From the NCBI GenBank assembly GCA_050246435.1, contig JBFWWB010000010.1, positions 1-38,146 of the forward strand: a stretch of 38,146 nucleotides of DNA, read 5' to 3'. The position numbers were made by a program, and so were the translations under genes. The DNA is from JAKFWI01 sp050246435 (GTDB lineage: Bacteria; Pseudomonadota; Alphaproteobacteria; Caulobacterales; Aquidulcibacteraceae). Every line of letters starts with the position of its first letter. Within the stretch, counting starts at the first letter, position 1. Shown here one piece after another: positions 15,104 through 22,605 of this stretch. Below the pieces are notes generated by a model, which saw only the letters and a list, made by a program, of their open reading frames with translations, searched no databases and was not told the DNA's origin.

Positions 15104-16420
15104 ATGCCGCAGGGCAGCAACGCAGCCGGGCTCGTCATTGACGACCGCGAAGCCGGCCTCTTCAGAATTCATCGCAGCGCGTTCGTGGATCCGGGCATCC
15201 TCGAAATGGAAAAGCGGATGATCTTCGACAAAAGCTGGCTGTTCGCGGGCCACACGTCGGAATTCCCGAACCCCGGCGATTTCGTCACGCGCTCGGTCGC
15301 CGGCCGGCCGCTGATCCTGGCGACGGGCGACGACGGCCACGTGCGCGTGATGATGAACACCTGCCGCCACCGCGGCAACCTGGTGTGCCGCGAAGCCAGC
15401 GGCAAAGGCGCCGAGGTGTTCCGCTGCTTCTACCACGGCTGGATCTTCAACACGCGCGGGGAGTTGAAGGGCATCCCGGGCGAGGAAGCCTACAGCGACG
15501 CGTTCGACCGCGAAGCGCTTGGCCTCGAGCCCGTGCCGCGGATGCACAATCACCGCGGTTGCATCTTCATCAGCTTCGATCCCGAAATGGAGGATTTCTA
15601 TTCCTACATGGGCGAAGCGATCGACATCATCGACAACACGCTGAACATCGGCGACGTCGAATTCGTCGAAGGCCAGTTCAAATATTCGATGCGGGCCAAC
15701 TGGAAGCTGCTCGTCGAAAACAGCATGGACGGGTATCACGGCGCGTTCACGCATGAACGGTTCTTCACGCACTTCATCAAGGACGTGGGATTGGGCGACG
15801 GGCAAGCGCCGATGTCGCGCAGCGGGGCCACCAACATGGTGACGCCGCAGCCCCACCCGCTGGGCCACGGCCATGTGACCACAAGCATGCCATCCGGCAC
15901 GCCGCGGCGCATCGGCGGAGGCGGCAACCAGCGCGGCTATCTCGATAAATTCTCCGGCGGCGAAATGGAGAAATTCCGCGAGCAGCTGATCGCCAGGAAC
16001 GGGCTGGAAAAGGCCACGATGATCGAAGGCGGCGCGGGGAATTATCTGATCTTCCCGAACCTGTTGATCATCGACGGCTGGCGCGTGTTCCGCACCTTCT
16101 ATCCGACGTCGCCGGATTACATGGAAATCAACGCCTGGGCGGCGCTGCCGAAGGAAGACACGCCCGGCCTGCGCAAGACGCGGCTCGATTGGTATCTGGG
16201 CTTCCAGGGTCCGGGCGGGTTCGCCACGCCGGACGACGTGGAAGGCCTCGAAGGCTGCCAGATGGGCTTCGCCACGCACAGGGAAGTGGAGTGGTCCGAC
16301 ATCTCGCGCAGCATGAAGGGCAACACCGCGCCCTTCTCCGAACTGCAGATGCGCGTGTTCTGGCGCGAATGGAACGCGCGCATGAACGGGCTGAAGCACG
16401 CCGAGAATACGAACGATTGA
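15104..16420 (+). CDS. Rieske non-haem iron oxygenase alpha subunit (copy 2)
   Basis: A 438-residue paralogue of the oxygenase at 3262. Rieske ligands are Cys87, His89, Cys108 and His111; mononuclear iron ligands are Asp209, His212, His217 and the TPDDVEG carboxylate at 377/378. ATG 15104 follows CAGGGAGA. Most residues match copy 1; differences concentrate at the N-terminus and in residues about 222-300 of the catalytic domain, where substrate-pocket loops usually vary, so the two may differ in substrate. Several stretches are identical even at the DNA level. It is monocistronic, ending in a shared hairpin with sulP. No electron-transfer partner gene is nearby. Confidence 0.93.
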   Translation: MPQGSNAAGLVIDDREAGLFRIHRSAFVDPGILEMEKRMIFDKSWLFAGHTSEFPNPGDFVTRSVAGRPLILATGDDGHVRVMMNTCRHRGNLVCREASGKGAEVFRCFYHGWIFNTRGELKGIPGEEAYSDAFDREALGLEPVPRMHNHRGCIFISFDPEMEDFYSYMGEAIDIIDNTLNIGDVEFVEGQFKYSMRANWKLLVENSMDGYHGAFTHERFFTHFIKDVGLGDGQAPMSRSGATNMVTPQPHPLGHGHVTTSMPSGTPRRIGGGGNQRGYLDKFSGGEMEKFREQLIARNGLEKATMIEGGAGNYLIFPNLLIIDGWRVFRTFYPTSPDYMEINAWAALPKEDTPGLRKTRLDWYLGFQGPGGFATPDDVEGLEGCQMGFATHREVEWSDISRSMKGNTAPFSELQMRVFWREWNARMNGLKHAENTND

Positions 16421-16431
16421 CGCCAAGGGCC

Positions 16432-16454
16432 GGCGCCCGCCCGCGGCGGGCGCC
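16432..16454. terminator. Bidirectional terminator-type hairpin
   Basis: GGCGCCCGCC (16432-16441), loop CGC, GGCGGGCGCC (16445-16454): a perfect 10-bp stem in the 42-bp gap between the convergent Rieske oxygenase 2 and SulP genes. It lacks a T-run. Confidence 0.6.
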
Positions 16455-16462
16455 GCTCAGCC

Positions 16463-18187
16463 TTACGCCGCCGCGAGCACTACCTCCGCGGCGGCGACCG
16501 CTTCCTCGTATGTCGCGGCTTCGCGCACGTTCGCCAAACTCAGCACGCCCATGCGCAGGAGCACGGCGCGCGAGGCGGCGTTCATCTCGGTGAGGAACAC
16601 GGTGACGTCGTGGCGCTGGCAGCGCTTCACGAAGCGCTCCAGCGCGCCGACGCCGGACGCGTCCGCGATCGGCACGGCGGCGAAACGCAGGATGAAGACG
16701 CGCGGCGGTGGGAATGCGGCCTCGAACGCGTCGGTCAGCCGGCTAGCCGCGCCGAAGAACAGCGGCCCGCGCAATTCGAACACCTCCGCGCCGTGGGGCA
16801 GCTCGCGCCGCGCGCGGTAAGCCGGGCGCGCGGGGTCGCTCAGATCGTCGCGATCGCGCTCGACCAGCGACACGCCCTTCTGGATTGCGGTGCTTTCCGC
16901 CATGCGGTGCATGAAGATCACCGCGGCGAGCACGATGCCGACCTCGATCGCGACCGTGAGGTCCACGAGCACCGTCAGCCCGAAGGTCGCCAGCAGCACG
17001 ATGCGATCGCCGATCGGCCCGCTCATCAGGGCGCGGAAACGCTCCTGCTCGCTCATGTTCCAGGCGACAACGACGAGCACCGCGCCAAGGCTGGCCAGCG
17101 GCGCGTAGGCCATCAGCGGTCCCAGCGCGAGCATGCTCAAGAGGATGAACAGCGCGTGCATCATGCCGGCGATCGGGGTGCGCCCGCCAGAGCGCACGTT
17201 CGTAGCCGTGCGCGCGACCGCGCCGGTGGCGGAGATGCCGCCGAACAGCGCCGAGCCGATATTGGCGACGCCTTGGGCCACCAATTCGCAATTGGAGCGG
17301 TGCCGCCGCCCTGTCATCCCATCGGCCACCATCGCCGACAGCAGGCTTTCCACGCCGGCCAGGAAGGCAATGGTGAAGGCCGGCTGGAAAAGCTCCTGCA
17401 GGCGCGCAAGCGTGACTGTGGGGATGTGCGGTGCGGGGAACGCCGCGGGCACGCCGCCGAACCGCGAGCCGATCGTCTCCACCGGCAGGCCGAGCAGGGC
17501 CGCAGCCGCGCCCGCCCCGGCCACCGCGACCAGGAAACCCGGCGCTTTCGGCGCGTATCTCCGCAACAGCACGATCACCGCTAGCGCGCCCGCGGCGAGC
17601 GCTGCCGTGGTCCAGGCGAAGCTTTCGCGCGCTTCCCAGTAGACGCGGATCTTCCCCAGGAACTCCGCCGGCGCAGGGCCGGTGCGCAGGCCGAACAGAT
17701 CGCCTAGCTGACTGGTGAAGATGATCACCGCGATGCCGCTGGTGAAGCCGGTGACCACCGGCTCGGGCACGTATTTGATCCAATCGCCGAAGCGCAGCAG
17801 GCCCGCCGCGATCAGCATGATCCCGGCCATGGCGGTGGCGATCAGCAGGCCGTCATAGCCGTATTTCTGGATCGTGGCGTAGACGACGACGATGAAGGCG
17901 CCCGTCGGCCCGCCGATCTGGAAGCGCGAGCCGCCTAGGGCGGAGATCAGAAAGCCCGCGACGACGGCGGTGATGAGGCCCTTGTCCGGCGAGACGCCCG
18001 AAGCGATGGCGATCGCCATCGCCAGCGGCAGCGCGACGATCGCCACCGTAAGGCCGGCCACCGCATCGGCGCGGAAATCGGCGAAGCGGTAGCCCTCCTG
18101 GACAAGTACGGTGAATGTCTTGGGCACGAAGAGGCGCCAATCGCGTTTGGCCTTCACGGGCCCGGCTGCGGATTGGGAGACGCTCAT
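16463..18187 (-). CDS. SulP-family anion transporter with STAS domain
   Basis: A 574-residue inner-membrane SLC26/SulP transporter. The transmembrane part starts DAVAGLTVAIVALPLAMA and contains FQIGGPTGAFIVVVY, the conserved GGP-T-A segment at the substrate site, and SLLSAMVADGMTGRRHRSNCELVAQG. The C-terminal STAS domain contains FELRGPLFFGAA and PIADASGVGALE, with the usual D-x-S-G. ATG 18187 fits the family N-terminus (VAGLTVAI about 40 residues in); the longer frame to 18328 lies inside the upstream gene. It starts 4 bp after the stop of the XRE gene, so the two are an operon. Members carry sulfate, bicarbonate, or dicarboxylates; the substrate is open. Confidence 0.92.
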   Translation of the reverse strand: MSVSQSAAGPVKAKRDWRLFVPKTFTVLVQEGYRFADFRADAVAGLTVAIVALPLAMAIAIASGVSPDKGLITAVVAGFLISALGGSRFQIGGPTGAFIVVVYATIQKYGYDGLLIATAMAGIMLIAAGLLRFGDWIKYVPEPVVTGFTSGIAVIIFTSQLGDLFGLRTGPAPAEFLGKIRVYWEARESFAWTTAALAAGALAVIVLLRRYAPKAPGFLVAVAGAGAAAALLGLPVETIGSRFGGVPAAFPAPHIPTVTLARLQELFQPAFTIAFLAGVESLLSAMVADGMTGRRHRSNCELVAQGVANIGSALFGGISATGAVARTATNVRSGGRTPIAGMMHALFILLSMLALGPLMAYAPLASLGAVLVVVAWNMSEQERFRALMSGPIGDRIVLLATFGLTVLVDLTVAIEVGIVLAAVIFMHRMAESTAIQKGVSLVERDRDDLSDPARPAYRARRELPHGAEVFELRGPLFFGAASRLTDAFEAAFPPPRVFILRFAAVPIADASGVGALERFVKRCQRHDVTVFLTEMNAASRAVLLRMGVLSLANVREAATYEEAVAAAEVVLAAA

Positions 18188-18191
18188 CGCG

Positions 18192-18521
18192 TCACGCGGG
18201 CGCCTTCGCCCGGCGGCGGCGGGAAGCGGCTTCCCCCGCCCGTGCGGGCGCGCCGCGCAGAAGGGGCGAGCCCGCCGGCTCGCGCAGGCGCACGCCCCGC
18301 CCGCCCCTGGCGCTGACCGCGTTCTCACCGATCAGCTCGATCCCGGACAGCTCAAGCGCCGCGACCACCTTCGTCAGCGTGTCGACGACGCCGCGGACGT
18401 ACCCGTCGCTCGCCTCCATCCGCTGAATGGTGGGCAGCGAGACGCCGGCCAGATCGGCCAGCGTGCGCTGATCCATGCCGAGGAGGGCGCGCGCGGCGCG
18501 CAATTGTGCAGGTGTGAGCAT
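18192..18521 (-). CDS. Small XRE-family HTH regulator
   Basis: A 109-residue DNA-binding protein. Residues 4-60 are an XRE/Cro-like helix-turn-helix: LRAARALLGMDQRTLADLAG, then VSLPTIQRME as recognition helix. The core is followed by GVRLR at 76-80, where many small relatives end; the last ~28 residues (Arg/Ala/Pro-rich) look like a low-complexity extension. ATG 18521 has no Shine-Dalgarno sequence; the preceding bases are an inverted repeat, so the mRNA may be almost leaderless. It lies 4 bp before sulP and probably controls its own operon. Confidence 0.82.
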   Translation of the reverse strand: MLTPAQLRAARALLGMDQRTLADLAGVSLPTIQRMEASDGYVRGVVDTLTKVVAALELSGIELIGENAVSARGGRGVRLREPAGSPLLRGAPARAGEAASRRRRAKAPA

Positions 18522-18526
18522 GCATC

Positions 18527-18545
18527 ATGATGTATCAAACATCAT
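18527..18545 (-). promoter_or_regulatory. Inverted repeat, likely XRE operator
   Basis: ATGATGT (18527-18533), spacer ATCAA, ACATCAT (18539-18545): perfect 7-bp arms, ending five bases before the XRE ATG. On the - strand it covers GATACA, the best -10 candidate. A protein bound here would block transcription, so autorepression by the XRE protein is the simple reading. Confidence 0.55.
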
Positions 18546-18558
18546 TCGTGCGGGCAAA

Positions 18559-18572
18559 TTGATCGAGATCAA
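18559..18572 (-). promoter_or_regulatory. FNR/FixK-type box upstream of xre-sulP
   Basis: TTGATCGAGATCAA matches the FNR/FixK/Anr consensus TTGAT-N4-ATCAA exactly. It is embedded in a longer perfect repeat, AAATTGATC-GA-GATCAATTT (18556-18575). The centre is about 44 bp upstream of the XRE ATG. A class II activator position (-41.5) would put the transcription start at about 18524, three bases before the ATG. This predicts induction under low oxygen. Confidence 0.62.
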
Positions 18573-18615
18573 TTTACAGACGATCAGTATCCACCGCTGG
18601 TGCGTGAGGCGGCGG

Positions 18616-19374
18616 CTAGGCCATCAACAGGCCGCCGTCCACGATCACAGCCTGGCCGGTCATGTAGCGCCCGGCGTCCGAGGCCAGCATTACGGCGGGG
18701 CCGGCGCAGTCGTCCGGTTCGCCCAGATGCGCCAGCGGGCGGCGCGCGTTGTTGGCGGCGATCAGCTGCTCGTTTCGCCCGGTCATCTCGGTGATGATGA
18801 GGCCGGGCACGATGCAGTTCACGCGCACGTTCCGCGGCCCGAATTCGACCGCGAGGCTGCGCGTCATCTGCAGATCGGCCGCCTTCGTCATGCCGTAGGT
18901 CGCCATGCCCACCGGATTGCCGCGCAAGCCGGCGACGGAAGAGACCAGGATGATGGAGCCGTTTCCCCGCTCCAGCATTTCCGGCGCAACCAGTTGGATC
19001 AGCCAGTGATTGGCCATGACGTTGAGCGTCCAGGTCTTCTGGATGTCCTCGTCGGAATTCTGCGCCAAAGGCCCGCGCGCGAACATGCCGCCGGCATTGC
19101 ACACAAGCACGTCGATCTTGGCGAACGCGGCGCGCGCGCGCTCCACCAGACGCGCGAGATCGGCCTTGTCGGTGATGTCGGCCGGGACGGCGAGCGCTGC
19201 GCCCTGATACGTCGCGTTGATCGCGGCGGCCGCACTTTCACATGCCTCCGCGCCGCGCGCGCAGATGACGACCTTGGCGCCATGCTCGGCCATGCGCGTA
19301 GCGATCGCCCGCCCGATGCCGCGCGAGCCGCCGGTGACCAGCGCCGTCTTGCCGGTGAGATCGAATAGGCTCAT
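18616..19374 (-). CDS. SDR family oxidoreductase
   Basis: A 252-residue classical short-chain dehydrogenase/reductase. It has the cofactor motif VTGGSRGIGRAIA near the N-terminus, VCNAGG, catalytic Ser in LVSSVAG, and the Y-x3-K pair in ATYGMTKAA. It ends AVIVDGGLLMA as expected for a complete protein. ATG 19374 has a GGGAGGA site; the frame upstream reads through the divergent promoter. It is head-to-head with an acyl-CoA dehydrogenase, which suggests a beta-oxidation or hydroxyacyl-CoA role. CARG after the second strand suggests NADP(H), but this is weak. Confidence 0.9.
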   Translation of the reverse strand: MSLFDLTGKTALVTGGSRGIGRAIATRMAEHGAKVVICARGAEACESAAAAINATYQGAALAVPADITDKADLARLVERARAAFAKIDVLVCNAGGMFARGPLAQNSDEDIQKTWTLNVMANHWLIQLVAPEMLERGNGSIILVSSVAGLRGNPVGMATYGMTKAADLQMTRSLAVEFGPRNVRVNCIVPGLIITEMTGRNEQLIAANNARRPLAHLGEPDDCAGPAVMLASDAGRYMTGQAVIVDGGLLMA

Positions 19375-19444
19375 GCGCGCGTCCTCCCGCTTCCGGCGTG
19401 CGACGAAAGCGCCGCCCAAGCCGGGTGCTCTAACGGAAATCACG

Positions 19445-19461
19445 GTTTTTCGCAAAGAAAC
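19445..19461. promoter_or_regulatory. Imperfect palindrome in divergent promoter region
   Basis: GTTTTTCGCAAAGAAAC has GTTT/AAAC outer arms and partial inner symmetry. It lies in the 161-bp region between the divergent SDR and acyl-CoA dehydrogenase genes. It could be a TetR-type site, but symmetry is incomplete. Confidence 0.2.
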
Positions 19462-19535
19462 GCGCGGGCTACGTTTGGACAGCGCGGGCCCGCACGCGCA
19501 CACTGAAGCCACGCAAGCAGCAGAGGAAGCGCGCG

Positions 19536-20810
19536 ATGTGGTCTTTCCAGACGGATCCGGAATTCCAGAAGGAGCTGGACTGGATCGACGCCTTCGTGCG
19601 CGACGAAGTGGAGCCGCTGGACGTGCTGCTGGGCAGCCAGTGGAACATCCACGATCCGCGCTTCCAGAAGCTCGTGCGCCCGCTGCAGGCGAAAGTGAAA
19701 GAGCGCGGGCTGTGGGCCTGCCACCTGGGGCCGGAGCTCGGCGGGCGCGGCTACGGGCAGCTCAAACTCGCGCTGATGAACGAGCAGTTCGGCCGCTCGC
19801 GCTTCGGGCCGATCGTATTCGGCGCACAGGCGCCTGACACCGGAAACTCCGAAATCCTCGCCCATTTCGGCACGCCTGCGCAGAAGAAGAAGTATCTGGA
19901 GCCCCTGCTCAACAACGACATCGTCTCCTGCTTTACGATGACCGAGCCGCAAGGCGGCGCCGATCCGCTGATGATGCGCACCCGCGCCGTGGAGGACGGC
20001 GATCATTGGGTGATCGACGGCGAGAAATGGTTCGCCTCGAACGCGCGCTATGCGGCCTTCTACATCATCATGGCGGTGACCGATCCGGAGGCGGCGCCCC
20101 ACCGGCGGATGTCGATGTTCATCGCGCCGGCGGAGACGCCGGGCATCGAGATCCTGCGCAACTACACCTTCCACGGCGAGCCAGAGGCGACGCACGGCCA
20201 TCTGCGCTGGACGAACGTGCGCGTGCCCAAGGATCACATGCTGGGCGGCCGCGGCGACGGCTTCGCGGTGGCGCAGACGCGCCTCGGCGGGGGGCGCATG
20301 CATCACGCAATGCGCGCGCTGGCCGAGGCCACGAAATGCTTCGACATGATGTGCGAGCGGGTGGTGTCGCGGGAAACGAAGGGCGAGCCTCTCGCCAACA
20401 AGCAGATGGTGCAGGAAAAGATCGCAGATTGCTGGACGCAGCTGCGCCAGTTCCGCCTGCTCGTGCTGGAAGCGGCCTGGCTTGCAGACCAGAACCACGA
20501 TTGGAAAGCGGTGCGCAAGCACGTGGCCGCCGTGAAGGCGACGATGCCGAAGGTGCTGCACGACGTGGCCGCCGCGGCGCTCCACCTGCACGGCGCGCTC
20601 GGTCTGTCGACGGAGGCGCCGTTCTCCGATTTCCTGGTCAACTCCTACCATGTCGGCCTCGCCGACGGGCCGACGGAGGTGCACAAGGTGACCGTCGCGC
20701 GCGAGGTGCTGAAAGAGGCGCGCCCGGCGCAGGGCATGTTCCCGAATTATCTGCGCGAGGCGCGCATCGAGCGCGCGCAGGCGCTTTACGGCGCGCTGCT
20801 CGACGAGTGA
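19536..20810 (+). CDS. Acyl-CoA dehydrogenase, ACAD10/11-like
   Basis: A 424-residue FAD-dependent acyl-CoA dehydrogenase fold. It carries AQAPDTGNSEIL (about 98-109), FTMTEPQGGADP (133-144) in the flavin-binding region, LHLHGALGLSTEAP, and LADGPTEVHKV near the C-terminus. Asp377 in ADGP aligns with catalytic Glu376 of medium-chain enzymes; the ADGPxEVH wording is that of the ACAD10/11 group. ATG 19536 follows AGAGGAAG. It is divergent from an SDR and converges on the acyl-CoA synthetase. It may work on a hydroxyacyl-CoA or long/branched substrate; the exact reaction is not settled by sequence. Confidence 0.9.
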   Translation: MWSFQTDPEFQKELDWIDAFVRDEVEPLDVLLGSQWNIHDPRFQKLVRPLQAKVKERGLWACHLGPELGGRGYGQLKLALMNEQFGRSRFGPIVFGAQAPDTGNSEILAHFGTPAQKKKYLEPLLNNDIVSCFTMTEPQGGADPLMMRTRAVEDGDHWVIDGEKWFASNARYAAFYIIMAVTDPEAAPHRRMSMFIAPAETPGIEILRNYTFHGEPEATHGHLRWTNVRVPKDHMLGGRGDGFAVAQTRLGGGRMHHAMRALAEATKCFDMMCERVVSRETKGEPLANKQMVQEKIADCWTQLRQFRLLVLEAAWLADQNHDWKAVRKHVAAVKATMPKVLHDVAAAALHLHGALGLSTEAPFSDFLVNSYHVGLADGPTEVHKVTVAREVLKEARPAQGMFPNYLREARIERAQALYGALLDE

Positions 20811-20818
20811 ACGGCGGC

Positions 20819-20850
20819 GGGCATCCTCCGCTGAGGCCGAGCGAATGCCC
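20819..20850. terminator. Possible convergent terminator hairpin
   Basis: GGGCAT (20819-20824) pairs with ATGCCC (20845-20850), and inside it CCTC pairs with GAGG. It occupies the whole gap between the convergent dehydrogenase and acyl-CoA synthetase. An eight-base bulge weakens it. Confidence 0.35.
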
Positions 20851-22499
20851 TAATTCTTCGCCTCGCGCTCCGCGCGCGCCTCGTCGCGCAAGCTGCGGCG
20901 CAGAATTTTCCCCGTCGTCGTCATCGGCAGCGCCTGCACGAAGCGTATCTCGCGCGGATATTCGTGTCGCGCGAGGCGATCGCGCACCGAGAGGCGGATT
21001 TCCTCAGCGAGCGCATCGCTCGGCGCGTGGCCCGGCAACAACATCACATAAGCGCGGATGATTTCGGTGCGCGTTTCATCCGGCACGCCAATGGCCGCGG
21101 CCATGCTGACGGCGGGATGGCGGCGGATCGCGTCTTCGATCTCGGTCGGCCCGATGCGATAGCCCGCGCTGGTGATCACGTCGTCGGCGCGGCCGCGGAA
21201 CCAGTAGAAACCGTCCTCGTCGCGCTCGGCCAGATCGCCGGTGACGAGCCAGCCGTTCACGAATTTCCGCGCCGTGGCTTCTGGATCGCGCCAATATTCC
21301 AGCAGCATCACCGGATCGGGCGCCTGGAACACCAGATTGCCGACCTGCCCGTCCGGCAGCATGTTCCCCGCGTCGTCCATGATCCCGGCGACGTGACCGG
21401 GCAACGGCGTGCCGAGCGAACCAACGCGGTAATGTCCGAGGCTGGCGCAATTGCCGAGCGTGGCGTTCATCTCCGTCTGCCCGAAGCCCTCGTTGATCGA
21501 CAAGCCGAACATCGCGTTCATTTCCTCCAGCAGGTCGCGGCCTACCGCCTCGCTGCCGGAGATGATGCTGCGCAGGCGCACGCCGTACTGAGGCGCCAGC
21601 GCGCGATGCGGGCGCAGCAGCTTCAGCATCGTGGGCGTGAGGAACGCGTTGCGCACTTTGTGCTGGCCCATCATCTTGATCGCCAGTTCGGGATCGAAGC
21701 CGATCATCGGAAACGTCAGCACTGGCAGGCCGTGAAACCAGCCGCCCATAAGGATGTTGGCGACCCCGGCGAGCCACGCCCAATCCGCGGGAGACCAGAT
21801 GCGGTCGCCCTCCTGCGGCAGGAAATCGTTCAACGTCTCGAGGCCCGCCATGTGGCCAATCATCGTGCGATGGCCTTGCAGCGCGCCTTTCGGCCATCCC
21901 GTGGTGCCGGAGGTGTAGTTGATCATCGCCGGCGCATCGGGCGTCAGCGCCAGGGTTTCGAACTGGTCGGATGCTTTCGCGAGCGTGGCGTAGAAAGGCA
22001 ACGCGCCGCCCTCGCCGCCGGGGCCGTCGATCACCATCACATGCTGCACGCCGGGCGCCGTGGCGCGCGCTTCGATCACTTTCGGCAAATTGGCGCTATC
22101 GGTGATCACCACTTTCGCGCCGCTGTGGTTGAGCCGGTATTCGAGACCATCGACGCCGAACAGTACGGAGGTGGGCAGCGTGATCATGCCGGCCTTCCAG
22201 GCGCCGACATGGGCGATGCCGGCGGCGGGATTCTGCGCCAGATACACCATCACGCGATCGCCTTGCGCGAGGCCGAGCGCCTGCATCGTGTTGGCGAACT
22301 GGTTCGCCCGACGCTGTATCTGCTGGAACGTGTAGGTGACGACATCTGCGCCGTCCTGGTGGATGAGCGCCACCTTGCCGGGATCGCCGGCGTGGCGGTC
22401 GCAAACGTCCCACGCGAGATTGTAGCGCTCGGGAAGCCGCCACTCGAAAGCCGCGTAAGTCTCGGCGAAGGTTCCCCGCGGCGTCACGGTTCTCGTCAT
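20850..22499 (-). CDS. AMP-forming acyl-CoA synthetase
   Basis: A 549-residue ANL-superfamily ligase that would activate a carboxylic acid to its CoA thioester via an acyl-adenylate. It has the P-loop YTSGTTGWPKG (195-205), a NEGFGQTE core motif, TGDLAERDEDGFYWFRGR, and the C-terminal catalytic Lys531 in MTTTGKILRR. The overall form is that of the acetyl/medium-chain synthetases (AcsA/ACSM-like). ATG 22499 is preceded by AAGGGTGGA. It lies 106 bp downstream of the ACAD11-like gene, in the same direction, and is the LvaE-like member of a putative 4-hydroxyacid module. The substrate is unknown. Confidence 0.93.
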   Translation of the reverse strand: MTRTVTPRGTFAETYAAFEWRLPERYNLAWDVCDRHAGDPGKVALIHQDGADVVTYTFQQIQRRANQFANTMQALGLAQGDRVMVYLAQNPAAGIAHVGAWKAGMITLPTSVLFGVDGLEYRLNHSGAKVVITDSANLPKVIEARATAPGVQHVMVIDGPGGEGGALPFYATLAKASDQFETLALTPDAPAMINYTSGTTGWPKGALQGHRTMIGHMAGLETLNDFLPQEGDRIWSPADWAWLAGVANILMGGWFHGLPVLTFPMIGFDPELAIKMMGQHKVRNAFLTPTMLKLLRPHRALAPQYGVRLRSIISGSEAVGRDLLEEMNAMFGLSINEGFGQTEMNATLGNCASLGHYRVGSLGTPLPGHVAGIMDDAGNMLPDGQVGNLVFQAPDPVMLLEYWRDPEATARKFVNGWLVTGDLAERDEDGFYWFRGRADDVITSAGYRIGPTEIEDAIRRHPAVSMAAAIGVPDETRTEIIRAYVMLLPGHAPSDALAEEIRLSVRDRLARHEYPREIRFVQALPMTTTGKILRRSLRDEARAEREAKN

Positions 22500-22605
22500 G
22501 TGGTTCCACCCTTATGTCTTGTATATTGGCGCTCTCGCTTCCCTCACGCGCGGGCGCAGCGCGGCGGCGTCGAGCGCCAGCACGCCGGCCCGCGCGCCAC
22601 GGCCG

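Noticed and set aside
15008..16426. 472-residue minus-strand open frame, with a similar one at 3142-3906
   Set aside because: Both are antisense to the Rieske genes. Their mutual similarity simply mirrors the duplication on the coding strand.
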